A stretch of DNA of 22,045 bases. It comes from a virus. The translations under genes and the position numbers were made by a program. Numbering within the stretch: position 1 is the first letter of the stretch; each line of letters starts with the position of its first letter. Positions 7,528 through 14,774 of the stretch are shown here, one piece after another. The notes under the pieces are model-generated. The model had not been told where the DNA came from, did not search any database, and saw only the letters and a program-made list of their open reading frames with translations. The DNA is taken from positions 1 to 22,045 of the IMG/VR virus record IMGVR_UViG_3300046012_000235; one strand, written 5' to 3'.

Positions 7528-8270
7528 TGACTGGCCCGATCTACCCAGCACCCGATCCGCTCTCCAATGCAATTGGGCGGTTCACGATTGGCGTCAGTCC
7601 AATTGGCTCGCAGCCGCTGTTTGACATTTGGGAAACGGTTCAGAGCCAATACGCTAACAGTCCAATCCTGACGGCACTGATCGAAAATTTTGCAGCCTTC
7701 ATCGATCAGACGCAAAATTTTGACGCTTTCTTTGACCTGATCATGAACATCGACACGGCAGCCAGTTATGGATTGGACGTGTGGGGCCGCATTGTGGGCG
7801 TCAATCGGATCATCAAGATTGTCACCATTGACCCTTACTTCGGCTTTGAAGAATCGGATGAAGCGGTTGGTTTCAATCAAGCGCCATTTTATTCGGGCCA
7901 GATCACCACAACGAATTTTATTCTTAACGATCAATCCTATCGTACCTTGATTTTGACTAAGGCGTTCGCCAACATTTCGCAATGCTCGATCCCGATGCTC
8001 AACAAGATGTTGCTGACGTTGTTCCCTCATCGCGGCAATGCTTATGTTACCGAAGGCGGAATTTTTGGTCCTTGGTTCGGGTTCAAGGAAGCGACAGACA
8101 GCGTAGGTTTCAATCAAGCGCCATTTTATTCTGGTCAAAGTTTTCCGCGCATGCTGATGACCTACACTTTTGAATTTCAACTTTCTCCGCTGGAACTGGC
8201 CATTGTGCAAAACTCGGGGGTCCTCCCGAAACCGACCGGCGTCAAGGCGTCTGTCGTCGTCAACGCTTAA
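7527..8270 (+). CDS. DUF2612 tail/baseplate protein (gpI / Mu gp48-like)
   Basis: The ATG shares one base with the preceding TGA. The 247-residue protein follows Baseplate_J as gpI-like proteins do. The segment ASYGLDVWGRIVGVNR (about residues 78-93) matches the GxxLDxxGxxxGxxR core of this family, and the overall pattern fits DUF2612. Such proteins attach fibres to the baseplate. Two copies of a block FGFxExxxxVGFNQAPFYSGQ occur, 79 residues apart, with a 26-base exact DNA repeat inside (7869-7894 and 8106-8131). This block is likely a structural repeat. The fibre genes begin 12 bases downstream. Confidence 0.78.
   Translation: MTGPIYPAPDPLSNAIGRFTIGVSPIGSQPLFDIWETVQSQYANSPILTALIENFAAFIDQTQNFDAFFDLIMNIDTAASYGLDVWGRIVGVNRIIKIVTIDPYFGFEESDEAVGFNQAPFYSGQITTTNFILNDQSYRTLILTKAFANISQCSIPMLNKMLLTLFPHRGNAYVTEGGIFGPWFGFKEATDSVGFNQAPFYSGQSFPRMLMTYTFEFQLSPLELAIVQNSGVLPKPTGVKASVVVNA
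7869..7894 (+). repeat. Direct repeat copy 1 within the DUF2612 gene
   Basis: This 26-base segment, starting ggtttcaatcaagcg, is identical to 8106-8131 and in the same frame. It encodes most of the protein motif VGFNQAPFYSG. The copies are 237 bases (79 codons) apart. Confidence 0.9.
8106..8131 (+). repeat. Direct repeat copy 2 within the DUF2612 gene
   Basis: This is the second exact copy of the 26-base segment at 7869-7894. Flanking codons differ although the protein motif continues for a few residues on each side, which suggests a duplicated structural element under protein-level selection or a recent local conversion. Confidence 0.9.
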
Positions 8271-8282
8271 AGGTAGAACCCA

Positions 8283-9458
8283 ATGCAACTCACAGACATT
8301 CCCGCAAAATTCAATATCCCATTCGCTGATTCGGCTGGTGCGGGTTTCAAGCGAACGATCCCGCAAACACCGACTGGTTCCCCTGGGCAAGCCAGCCTGA
8401 CAACGGGATTTCCGCCAGAAAATTTTGAGCCCGTTGCTGCTGGCGGTGTGCCGCCATTTGGCTCTGATTTCAACGGCGTGCTCAACCAATCGACCGCGTG
8501 GGATCGCTGGCAGTCAGCCGGTGTTGCATTTCCGCCTTATGACGCAACCTTTCAGACCGCCATCGGTGGCTATCCTAAGAGCGCCATTGTCCAGTCGCTA
8601 GTCGAACTTGGGTTACTATACTTTTGTCTGGTGGACAATAACGTTACCAATCCAGACAATGGCGGAGCAGGCTGGCTGATCTGGTTTCGCAAGCTCACTG
8701 TCAACACCACCATCTACGTCAATGGTGCTAGTGGCAATGACGCCAACAATGGCCTGTCTCCAGCAACGGCGCTCGCGACGCTTCAAGCTGCCGCCACTCT
8801 TGCTTGGACCTGGCCGCCAAGTCAATTCAATATCACCATCAGTATTGCTGCGGGCACCTACGCAGGGTTCAGGACGCCGTCTTTCGCAGGCCCAAATCTC
8901 ATAGTCGATGGTGGTTCCGCTGCCTCGGTCATCATCAGTGCCGGGTCGTCTGATTATGCTGCGCTAGTCATCGGCCCCAACACGATGACAGTTAAGAACG
9001 TCACCGCACAGAATACCGTACCTACCGGCACCTTCCCATTGTTTGGGGCGGCAACAGGTGCCACTCTCACTACCGACAATACCATCTCGAATGCCTGTGG
9101 TGGTGCAATCTGGGAAGCATTGCCGGGTGGCTCCGTGTTGATGGGCACTCACACGGTGAAGGGAAATTGCTACGCGTTCTTCTACACCAATGGCGGTGGC
9201 TCACTCACGCTGGTGCAAGGCAAGAACATCACTATCGCCAACGCGATCACCGTAGCCTTGGCCACAGCTTTCTCAACGGCTGCTGGTTCCATCTTGGTGC
9301 CGAGTTCATCGCCGCCATCTTTCATCAATCCTGGTAACGTCACCGGATCGCGCTATTTGTGCAATCTCAACGGCGTCATTGCAATCAGCGGCAACGGCAT
9401 CAATTACTTCCCCGGTACAATCGCTGGTACCACGGCGAGCGGCGGTCAATACGCCTAA
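8283..9458 (+). CDS. Tail fibre/spike protein with beta-helix (pectin-lyase-like) domain
   Basis: AAAGG lies about nine bases before the ATG. The 391-residue protein has an N-terminal attachment region (about 1-130) with RTIPQTPTGSPGQASLTTGFPP and FGSDFNGVLNQSTAWDRWQ-type sequence, a signature I recognise from tail fibre N-termini that bind the baseplate. From about residue 143 (IYVNGASGNDANNGLSPATALATLQAA) it has the DUF1565-like start of a right-handed beta-helix, followed by strand-turn repeats rich in Gly, Thr and Ala. The end (SGNGINYFPGTIAGTTASGGQYA) is typical of this fibre type. It probably binds host surface glycan; enzymatic activity cannot be judged from the sequence. Confidence 0.8.
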   Translation: MQLTDIPAKFNIPFADSAGAGFKRTIPQTPTGSPGQASLTTGFPPENFEPVAAGGVPPFGSDFNGVLNQSTAWDRWQSAGVAFPPYDATFQTAIGGYPKSAIVQSLVELGLLYFCLVDNNVTNPDNGGAGWLIWFRKLTVNTTIYVNGASGNDANNGLSPATALATLQAAATLAWTWPPSQFNITISIAAGTYAGFRTPSFAGPNLIVDGGSAASVIISAGSSDYAALVIGPNTMTVKNVTAQNTVPTGTFPLFGAATGATLTTDNTISNACGGAIWEALPGGSVLMGTHTVKGNCYAFFYTNGGGSLTLVQGKNITIANAITVALATAFSTAAGSILVPSSSPPSFINPGNVTGSRYLCNLNGVIAISGNGINYFPGTIAGTTASGGQYA

Positions 9459-9472
9459 AAGGATAACTTCAG

Positions 9473-10615
9473 ATGTTGAAGAAAATTTTTGTGACTGCAC
9501 TTCTGCTGGGACTGATGTCCATGTCTGCACAGGCGCAGTCCGTCTGTACTCAGATTGTGCAAGGAGCGGTTCTAACAGCGGGACAGTGGAACAATTGTTT
9601 TGCGCAAAAACAAGATGTGCTCGGTTACGTGCCTGTGAACAGAACGGGCGACGTTATGAGTGGTCGTCTGGTGACCACTGCCTCAACCACAACTCGTGCC
9701 GGTTTTGCACTTGCACCGGGCATTGCCCCGACAGGACCGACAGATGGCGACTTGTGGTCGACGACATCGGGTGTGTTCGCTCGCGTCAATGGCGCAACTG
9801 TCGGCCCATTCAGCGCGACTGGCAGTACAGTGCCTTCAGTCATTCAAGGCGACTTGCTCTATGGCTCTGCACCGGCAACAATCTTAGCGCTGCCGAAGAA
9901 TACCAATGCAACGCGGTATCTCTCAAACACCGGCACCACCAACAATCCCGCCTGGGCACAAGTTAACCTTGCCAATGGTGTCACAGGCGCTTTGCCTTTC
10001 GCAAATTTTGTGACCGGCACTCCCGATACTGTATTAGGTTATTTCTCCTCGACCACGACTTCGGCAGCAACACTAACCAATTGCACCACTGCGGTGACTT
10101 ACAGCACTTCGACTCACACATTTGGTTGCAATGGTTCGACCGGGTCAGGAACCGTCACCAGCGTCGGGCTGACAAATACCTATGGCCTGAGTGTTTCCGG
10201 TTCGCCAGTCACCACGTCTGGCTCCATCTCGTCGGGTGTTTCTCTGTTGTCGCTGACGAACTCACTCGGGGCAGATGTGTTACTCAACAATACTGCGAAT
10301 TATTTCCAAGGGCCGATCATCGCTCAAGGCACCACCGGAACATGGTGGGCCGCAGGCACTGTGACATTGGTAGACACTTCAGCCGCTGCTCGAATCAATT
10401 GCAAACTGTGGGACGGTACCACCATATTCGCTTCTGCACAAGTCAACACTCCAGGAGCAAATAGTACTGCAACTTTGTCGCTTTCGGGTGTAATAACGTC
10501 TCCGGCAGCGAGTATCCGAATTAGTTGCAGTGACATCACGTCCACCAGTGGCAAAATTCTTTTCAATCAGGGCAATTCATTTGATTCCACCGTTTCAGGA
10601 ATGCGCATTCAATGA
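9473..10615 (+). CDS. Tail-fibre-like protein with an N-terminal signal peptide
   Basis: AAGGAT precedes the ATG. The first 22 residues (MLKKIFVTALLLGLMSMSAQAQ) form a clear signal peptide with a likely cut after AQA. Then follow QSVCTQIVQGAVLTAGQWNNCFAQKQDVLGY and a Thr/Ser/Gly-rich fibre-like body. Recognisable fibre elements are NRTGDVMSGRL (about residues 57-67), PTGPTDGDLWSTTSGVFAR, and the GTVTSVGLTNTYGLSVSGSP block (about 225-244). A beta-sandwich-like C-terminal domain ends in VSGMRIQ. This is fibre architecture, yet structural virion proteins normally lack export signals. Its stop overlaps the start of an SGNH esterase gene that also has an export-like N-terminus. Function could be a fibre, or an exported protein made during infection. 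Confidence 0.72.
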   Translation: MLKKIFVTALLLGLMSMSAQAQSVCTQIVQGAVLTAGQWNNCFAQKQDVLGYVPVNRTGDVMSGRLVTTASTTTRAGFALAPGIAPTGPTDGDLWSTTSGVFARVNGATVGPFSATGSTVPSVIQGDLLYGSAPATILALPKNTNATRYLSNTGTTNNPAWAQVNLANGVTGALPFANFVTGTPDTVLGYFSSTTTSAATLTNCTTAVTYSTSTHTFGCNGSTGSGTVTSVGLTNTYGLSVSGSPVTTSGSISSGVSLLSLTNSLGADVLLNNTANYFQGPIIAQGTTGTWWAAGTVTLVDTSAAARINCKLWDGTTIFASAQVNTPGANSTATLSLSGVITSPAASIRISCSDITSTSGKILFNQGNSFDSTVSGMRIQ

Positions 10616-11661
10616 ACCGTAGAAATTTCACTCTCGCAACATTTGCGTCAGCATTTATGCCGAAAGTTAGGGCGATGGGCTTCGGGGCAAAATTTCCCGC
10701 TGGTCTCGGCGTGCTCGCATTCGGCGACAGTTTCACACTTGGCGTGGGGGCGAGCGATCAAGCGCATTGGTACATCTCTCGGTTCGCCGCTTACGTCGGC
10801 GGCTCGGTCAATAACAAGGCTATCAGCGGCACCGGTACCAGCGCGTCTGCCAAAGCACTATTGTCGAATTCGCCGCTATTGCGTAAACAGGGAACGACGA
10901 TCCTTTCTGGTTTCAATGATATCGGCGCGACCGGGATGGCTTCAATCGAGAAAATCAAGTCAAATCACCGTGCCATGTTGGCCGCGTCATTCCTGCGTGA
11001 TGCTGTGCCAGCCTCATTGGCACCACGTTCGTCAGGTGTGTGGAATACGTTGGGCAGTTCAGCCGGAGGCAAATCATTCGCACTCGGCGGCACTCCGATG
11101 TTCAGCGATGACGTAGGAGCTTATTTAGAATTCGATTTTTATGGCGAAACGTTAGTGGTCGGGGCTTATACCCAAATATCGACGGGCTTCTACAATGACC
11201 TCAATGTCTCGATTGATGATGGTGCTCCGACAATCTATCTTTCACTCGGTGAAAGTGATGACCCTTACCCGGCAGTCGGATACAACGCTAATGTCTATCG
11301 CAATCTTGGGGCCGGCAAGCACACAGTGCGTCTGTCGGGCGTCAGCACTGGCAAGCATTGCGTGATTGATTACATCGGTACATTGATCGATCCTGCGGAC
11401 GCCGCTGGCGTATTAGTCGGCGGTGTGCCCACTCGCACCAACTGGACTCACGGCGAATTCACGACGGATCAAGCGACCACGGACGCAGCGAGTTACGCGA
11501 TTGCCGGAGTGGTCGCTGAATTTCCGGATTACCCGGTGCAATACATTCCAATCGCGGATTTCTATTCCGCCGCTGACGTTTGGACTGACGGTTATCATCC
11601 GTCAGATCTCGGACATCAACTCATTGCTCAGGCGTTCCGATCACGCGTCAACCTCTGGTGA
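10612..11661 (+). CDS. SGNH/GDSL-type esterase, probably exported
   Basis: The ATG overlaps the previous TGA (ATGA). The 349-residue protein shows SGNH landmarks: GDSFTLG with Ser40 (block I), AISGTGTS near 71-77 (block II Gly), SGFNDIG with Asn102 (block III) and DGYHPSDLGH with Asp326 and His329 (block V). SGNH esterases remove acyl groups from glycans or lipids. The N-terminus MNRRNFTLATFASAFMPKVRA has paired arginines followed by Phe and a hydrophobic run ending VRA, like a twin-arginine signal. Residues about 155-275 interrupt the hydrolase fold with a beta-rich, carbohydrate-binding-like insert. A role in deacetylating host surface polysaccharide is likely but inferred. Confidence 0.82.
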   Translation: MNRRNFTLATFASAFMPKVRAMGFGAKFPAGLGVLAFGDSFTLGVGASDQAHWYISRFAAYVGGSVNNKAISGTGTSASAKALLSNSPLLRKQGTTILSGFNDIGATGMASIEKIKSNHRAMLAASFLRDAVPASLAPRSSGVWNTLGSSAGGKSFALGGTPMFSDDVGAYLEFDFYGETLVVGAYTQISTGFYNDLNVSIDDGAPTIYLSLGESDDPYPAVGYNANVYRNLGAGKHTVRLSGVSTGKHCVIDYIGTLIDPADAAGVLVGGVPTRTNWTHGEFTTDQATTDAASYAIAGVVAEFPDYPVQYIPIADFYSAADVWTDGYHPSDLGHQLIAQAFRSRVNLW

Positions 11662-11666
11662 GATGA

Positions 11667-12170
11667 ATGATCACTCCTCCATGGCTAATCGCCGCACGCA
11701 AGGAAATCGGTTTTCGCGAGATCGGCGACAATCATGGGCTGGAACGCTATATCGCGATGGCGAAGTGCGGCGCTGAGGGACAGCCGTGGTGCGCGATTTT
11801 TGTTAATGCCATGCTTGAGAGTACCGGCTTTAAAGGAACGCGCTCTCCCGGTTCTCAGACGTTCCGCAATAATCCTTCATTCGCCAAATTAACCGGGCCT
11901 GCGTTGGGAGCCATCGTAGTTTACTGGCGCATTGCGAAAACTTCCGGACTGGGACACGTCGGGTTTTACGATGGCGAAGACGCGCACGGTTTTATCTTGA
12001 CACTTGGTGGCAATGAGTCAGACATGGTACGCGATGAATTATTGAACCCTAATGGGCGAACATTTGGCTTGGTAGGATATTATTGGCCCAAGGCTTATCC
12101 ACTTCCTGTGATTGGCAAGGTTCCATTGCAATCCGCCGTTGTGTCACTGGGAACCGGTAAAGTAGTTTAA
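11667..12170 (+). CDS. Endolysin, NlpC/P60-like (TIGR02594-type) peptidoglycan hydrolase
   Basis: The 167-residue protein fits the TIGR02594 endolysin-like family: PPWLIAARKEIGFREI at the start, QPWCAIFVNAML with catalytic Cys42, GLGHVGFYDGE with His97, and TLGGNESD with Asn116 as third polar residue, ending in GLVGYYWPKAYP. Such enzymes cut peptide bonds in peptidoglycan to release progeny. There is no signal peptide, so it would depend on the holin encoded next. Of two close ATGs (11663 and 11667) only the second opens this frame; a GGTGAG stretch upstream can serve as binding site. About 25 residues follow the catalytic domain without recognisable features. Confidence 0.85.
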   Translation: MITPPWLIAARKEIGFREIGDNHGLERYIAMAKCGAEGQPWCAIFVNAMLESTGFKGTRSPGSQTFRNNPSFAKLTGPALGAIVVYWRIAKTSGLGHVGFYDGEDAHGFILTLGGNESDMVRDELLNPNGRTFGLVGYYWPKAYPLPVIGKVPLQSAVVSLGTGKVV

Positions 12171-12186
12171 ACAGAAAGGCATCACT

Positions 12187-12633
12187 ATGGCTGCAGACAC
12201 AGGCAATAAAGTCAATACCGCAATTCGATACATCGGCTCCAATGTCTCAGGCGGCTTGGCCATCTTCGTCGTGCTCGGCGCAATGAGTCCAGAACAATCC
12301 GCAATCGTGCTGGCCAAAATGCATGTGATGTATTCAGCCACGCAAGATTTCGTTGGTGCATTCGCTTCGATCTGGTACATCATTTTTCCGATTGCATCTG
12401 CCTACCTGCTCAAATTGGGCGTCAATTCATCCGGCTTCGGAAACATGATGGACAAGATTTTCAAAGCCGCACAATCCGGCAATGAGTCTGCAAAATTGCA
12501 GATCGTCAACGCTGCGGCTTCGCCAGACATTGGCACTCAGGCGATCATCAATCCTGTGATGGCCGCCAACCCAGCAACACCCTCGACCGTGGTGGCGAAC
12601 GCTGCTGCGTTACCCGAACAAGCGAAAGGCTGA
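12187..12633 (+). CDS. Holin candidate (two membrane segments)
   Basis: GAAAGG precedes the ATG. The 148-residue protein has two hydrophobic stretches, about residues 21-33 (SGGLAIFVVLGAM) and 59-78 (ASIWYIIFPIASAYLLKLGV), then an Ala/Asn/Pro-rich soluble tail with VVANAAALPEQAKG at the end. It directly follows the endolysin, the usual holin position. A holin would open the inner membrane to let the signal-less endolysin out. The long hydrophilic tail is unusual for a small holin, and the first hydrophobic segment is short. Assigned by position and topology, not by motif. Confidence 0.55.
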   Translation: MAADTGNKVNTAIRYIGSNVSGGLAIFVVLGAMSPEQSAIVLAKMHVMYSATQDFVGAFASIWYIIFPIASAYLLKLGVNSSGFGNMMDKIFKAAQSGNESAKLQIVNAAASPDIGTQAIINPVMAANPATPSTVVANAAALPEQAKG

Positions 12634-12640
12634 GGACAAC

Positions 12641-13036
12641 ATGAAACGTATTTTGATAGCTCTCACATTATCAATCGCCCTCGCGGGCTGTGCAAACAAT
12701 CCGTTTACAAAGCTTCAGCAGATATATACTGTCGCGACTACCGCCACTGTTCCGGCTGAGTTGGTGCGTCCGGCGGCCAATTCATTCGACATATTGAAAG
12801 GCACAGCCGCCAATTTCGCCAGTTTTTGCATCAAGAACAACTTCGCTCCTGCGGTATGCGACGTAGATACGCGGCGCAAAATATCTACTTTTGTCAAGCA
12901 AGGCACCACAGCTCGTGTTGCGCTCCGTGCTTCGCTCGCTACTGGGCAACCGGCCCTATCGACCGTTTACAACCTGCTGGTTGGAGCGGTGAACGGCTTG
13001 CAGGGAACACCTGCCGCCACATTCACAGGAGGTTAA
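12641..13036 (+). CDS. Small lipoprotein next to lysis genes
   Basis: GAGGA lies close before the ATG. The 131-residue protein begins MKRILIALTLSIALAGC, a lipoprotein signal with lipobox LAGC and lipidated Cys17. The rest is Ala/Thr-rich with two further Cys residues (FCIKNNFAPAVCD) and ends GTPAATFTGG. Its place after the holin candidate makes an outer-membrane spanin subunit possible, but it is longer than typical o-spanins and not Pro-rich, so the function stays open. The next gene begins one base after its TAA. Confidence 0.7.
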   Translation: MKRILIALTLSIALAGCANNPFTKLQQIYTVATTATVPAELVRPAANSFDILKGTAANFASFCIKNNFAPAVCDVDTRRKISTFVKQGTTARVALRASLATGQPALSTVYNLLVGAVNGLQGTPAATFTGG

Positions 13037-13037
13037 C

Positions 13038-13400
13038 TTGAACGCAACAGCTATTGCCGGGATCATCTTGTCGTCGTTGACGGCGATCCAAAGTCTTCTT
13101 CCATTACTCGGTGTTGCGGGAGCGAGCAGTGCTGCCGTCGTCAACATCATCAACGCGCTGACAAAAATCATTCCTATGCTGGCGCAGTTGGCCCCATTGG
13201 TCGGTGACGAGATCACTTTGATTTATCAGGGCATCAAGAACATCATTGCGAACCTGCGTGGCACCGACATAGAAACAACAGAGCAGCAGGACGCCGATCT
13301 CGATGCACTGGACGCGCGGGTTGATGCTTCTTGGAATGCAGTCGCTGCGCAGTTTGATCCTGATGCGTCGACCCCAGTAGTGCCGCCAACCGCTCCATGA
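13038..13400 (+). CDS. Small hydrophobic protein of unknown function (TTG start)
   Basis: AGGAGG at 13027-13032 sits five bases before a TTG codon at 13038, which decides the start despite the rare initiator. The 120-residue product has a hydrophobic N-terminal part (IAGIILSSLTAIQSLLPLLGVAG, then AAVVNIINALTKIIPMLAQLAPLVG; about residues 5-57) that could form one or two membrane helices. A helical acidic region follows (EQQDADLDALDARVDASW) with a Pro-rich end. The stop overlaps the next ATG (ATGA). It may be a second holin-like or membrane accessory lysis protein, but no family was recognised. Confidence 0.6.
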   Translation: MNATAIAGIILSSLTAIQSLLPLLGVAGASSAAVVNIINALTKIIPMLAQLAPLVGDEITLIYQGIKNIIANLRGTDIETTEQQDADLDALDARVDASWNAVAAQFDPDASTPVVPPTAP

Positions 13401-13609
13401 CTCTTCCGGAATTACTGGAATGGGTCAAAAGTCTAGGCACTGCAGCAGGGCCAATTTTCGCCCTGCTGTGGTGGCTGGAACGTGGGGAGCGCAAAGATGC
13501 ACACGGCGAACTGCGAGATATCGCGAAAGATTCAACGACTGCGATAGCAAAAGCCGAAAGTGCCATTGGACAGCTGATAACAATATTCAAGCCAGGGAAT
13601 GGCAAATGA
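13397..13609 (+). CDS. Small single-pass membrane protein with coiled-coil tail
   Basis: The start overlaps the previous TGA. The 70-residue protein has one hydrophobic segment (about residues 13-27, GTAAGPIFALLWWLE) followed by charged and helical sequence (RGERKDAHGELRDIAKDSTTAIAKAESAIGQL). One helix with a charged helical tail is compatible with an inner-membrane spanin or an XhlA-like lysis accessory, but size and order alone are weak support. Its 5' part contains a strong RNA hairpin (13443-13468). The stop overlaps the next start (ATGA). Confidence 0.6.
   Translation: MTLPELLEWVKSLGTAAGPIFALLWWLERGERKDAHGELRDIAKDSTTAIAKAESAIGQLITIFKPGNGK
13443..13468 (+). other. Strong intragenic hairpin
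   Basis: The arm cagcagggc (13443-13451) pairs perfectly with gccctgctg (13460-13468) around an 8-base loop caattttc. This gives a 9-bp GC-rich stem within the coding region for the membrane segment of the small membrane protein. No T-run follows on the plus strand, so it is not a standard terminator. Confidence 0.55.
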
Positions 13610-13833
13610 ATTTGACCAGAGTCTGGGAGTTGATTACTGGGTCACCCCATCACCATGTTAATGCCGCGATGGTCAGTGCTGCCACGCATTCATTGGCACA
13701 ACGTACCGAGGAACTTGCACACGTCATTAAACCTTATAAAGATTCGGAGGACCCGTTGATGATGTTTTTAACCGATGTCTTCAATCGACGTGAAATGAGG
13801 CCTCGAAATGGATCGTCTAAATTTTACTCTTGA
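13606..13833 (+). CDS. Small hypothetical protein
   Basis: The chosen ATG at 13606 overlaps the previous TGA (ATGA), although the frame extends further upstream to 13420 inside the preceding gene. The 75-residue product has a His-rich patch (SPHHHVNAAMVSAATHSLAQRTEELAHVI) and no membrane segment or signal peptide. It overlaps the next gene by 26 bases. I do not recognise a family. Coupled starts on both sides support it as a real gene of the accessory cluster. Confidence 0.5.
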   Translation: MNLTRVWELITGSPHHHVNAAMVSAATHSLAQRTEELAHVIKPYKDSEDPLMMFLTDVFNRREMRPRNGSSKFYS

Positions 13834-14230
13834 GGTTATCAACGGTTCTATATCCATTCTAACTTTTTTTCTGTTATTTTTTCTTTCAGTATACCTTGCC
13901 TCTCACATTCGCCGCGAGGGATTTACTTGGAAATCTTTTTTCTGGATGTCCACCGCCGCCAGTCTTGTGGTAACTCTCTTCATCGAAAAAACGGGGACAC
14001 TTGCCACAAGAACTGTGACATGGATATGGAGATCACGAGGCGGCAATCTACCATTTACTTCAATCGAGAATTTTTTCTTGGTTATCGGTGCCGTCTTAAC
14101 GGTTATCGGGTTGATTATGATGATTCGCGTGTTATCAAGACCGAGGTTCGGAAATTGGCCTTGGATGGTTTCGACAATTGTGGCGTTAGGCTACGTCGGC
14201 GTCGAATCGTTCACACACCTCATGAGGTAA
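13808..14230 (+). CDS. Four-helix integral membrane protein of unknown function
   Basis: GAGG stands seven bases before the ATG. The 140-residue protein shows about four hydrophobic segments: 13-32 (GSISILTFFLLFFLSVYLAS), 42-60 (SFFWMSTAASLVVTLFIEK), 88-107 (FFLVIGAVLTVIGLIMMIRV) and 118-134 (PWMVSTIVALGYVGVES). The 5' part of this gene is visibly more AT-rich than the surrounding structural genes, hinting at separate acquisition. It lies among small membrane and exported proteins after the lysis genes. An alternative holin or a superinfection-exclusion protein are both possible; no motif decides. Confidence 0.62.
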   Translation: MDRLNFTLEVINGSISILTFFLLFFLSVYLASHIRREGFTWKSFFWMSTAASLVVTLFIEKTGTLATRTVTWIWRSRGGNLPFTSIENFFLVIGAVLTVIGLIMMIRVLSRPRFGNWPWMVSTIVALGYVGVESFTHLMR

Positions 14231-14231
14231 C

Positions 14232-14774
14232 ATGAAGACTCTCGCAGCCATTATTACCCTCGTTGCGATATCGACCCCCACGCAGGCGGCACGTCACGCG
14301 CCCGGGTGCAACGTGACCATGCCATGTGACTTCACCTATGAGCTGACGACCCGGCGCGCTGTACGTGTCAGTGAGCGTCATTGGCACCCTTTTAATCGAC
14401 ATAAGACACCTCATCAGGATCGATTAGGAGCTCACAGGCGCGTTCGTGTCATCTCCCGGGTATATACCGTCAGTGAGCGCGTTGTCGCGCACCCGGCGGG
14501 CTGCCCAGCACGAGCGTTTTGTGGGTGCGGCGCAGCAATGAGGGTATTTGGTCTCCCCATTCGTAAATTATGGCTTGCGGCGAACTGGTTCAAGTTTCCT
14601 CGCACAATACCGAATTCCGGCATGGTGGCGGTGAGGCGACACCATGTTTTTGTTCTTGAACGACCGCTCGGCGGTAGTCGATGGGTAGTATATGATGCCA
14701 ACTCAGGCGGACATGCCACCCGAATTCATTCGCGGTCAATCGATGGTTATACTATTGTGAATCCGAGAGGATGA
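14232..14774 (+). CDS. Exported cysteine-hydrolase-like protein (putative second peptidoglycan hydrolase)
   Basis: GAGG precedes the ATG, which begins one base after the previous stop. The 180-residue protein starts with a signal peptide (MKTLAAIITLVAISTPTQAA, likely cut near residue 19-20), then a very basic Arg/His-rich linker (about 21-85). The C-terminal part has FCGCGAAMRVFG (Cys97/Cys99), RRHHVFVLERP (His137/His138) and VYDANSGGHATRIH (Asn157 or Asp155), ending DGYTIVNP. This Cys...His...Asn layout resembles the CHAP/NlpC-P60-like hydrolases often seen in Rhizobiales proteins. It may act in the periplasm on peptidoglycan, separate from the cytoplasmic endolysin. Family assignment is tentative. 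Confidence 0.6.
   Translation: MKTLAAIITLVAISTPTQAARHAPGCNVTMPCDFTYELTTRRAVRVSERHWHPFNRHKTPHQDRLGAHRRVRVISRVYTVSERVVAHPAGCPARAFCGCGAAMRVFGLPIRKLWLAANWFKFPRTIPNSGMVAVRRHHVFVLERPLGGSRWVVYDANSGGHATRIHSRSIDGYTIVNPRG

Noticed and set aside
7479-8489. Long minus-strand open frame of 336 codons
   Set aside because: It is antisense to the DUF2612 gene and the start of the fibre gene, is rich in Arg, His and Cys as shadows are, and matches no family I know.
9379-9966. Plus-strand open frame of 195 codons overlapping both fibre genes
   Set aside because: It is out of frame with two well-supported fibre genes and has Cys/Arg-rich shadow composition.
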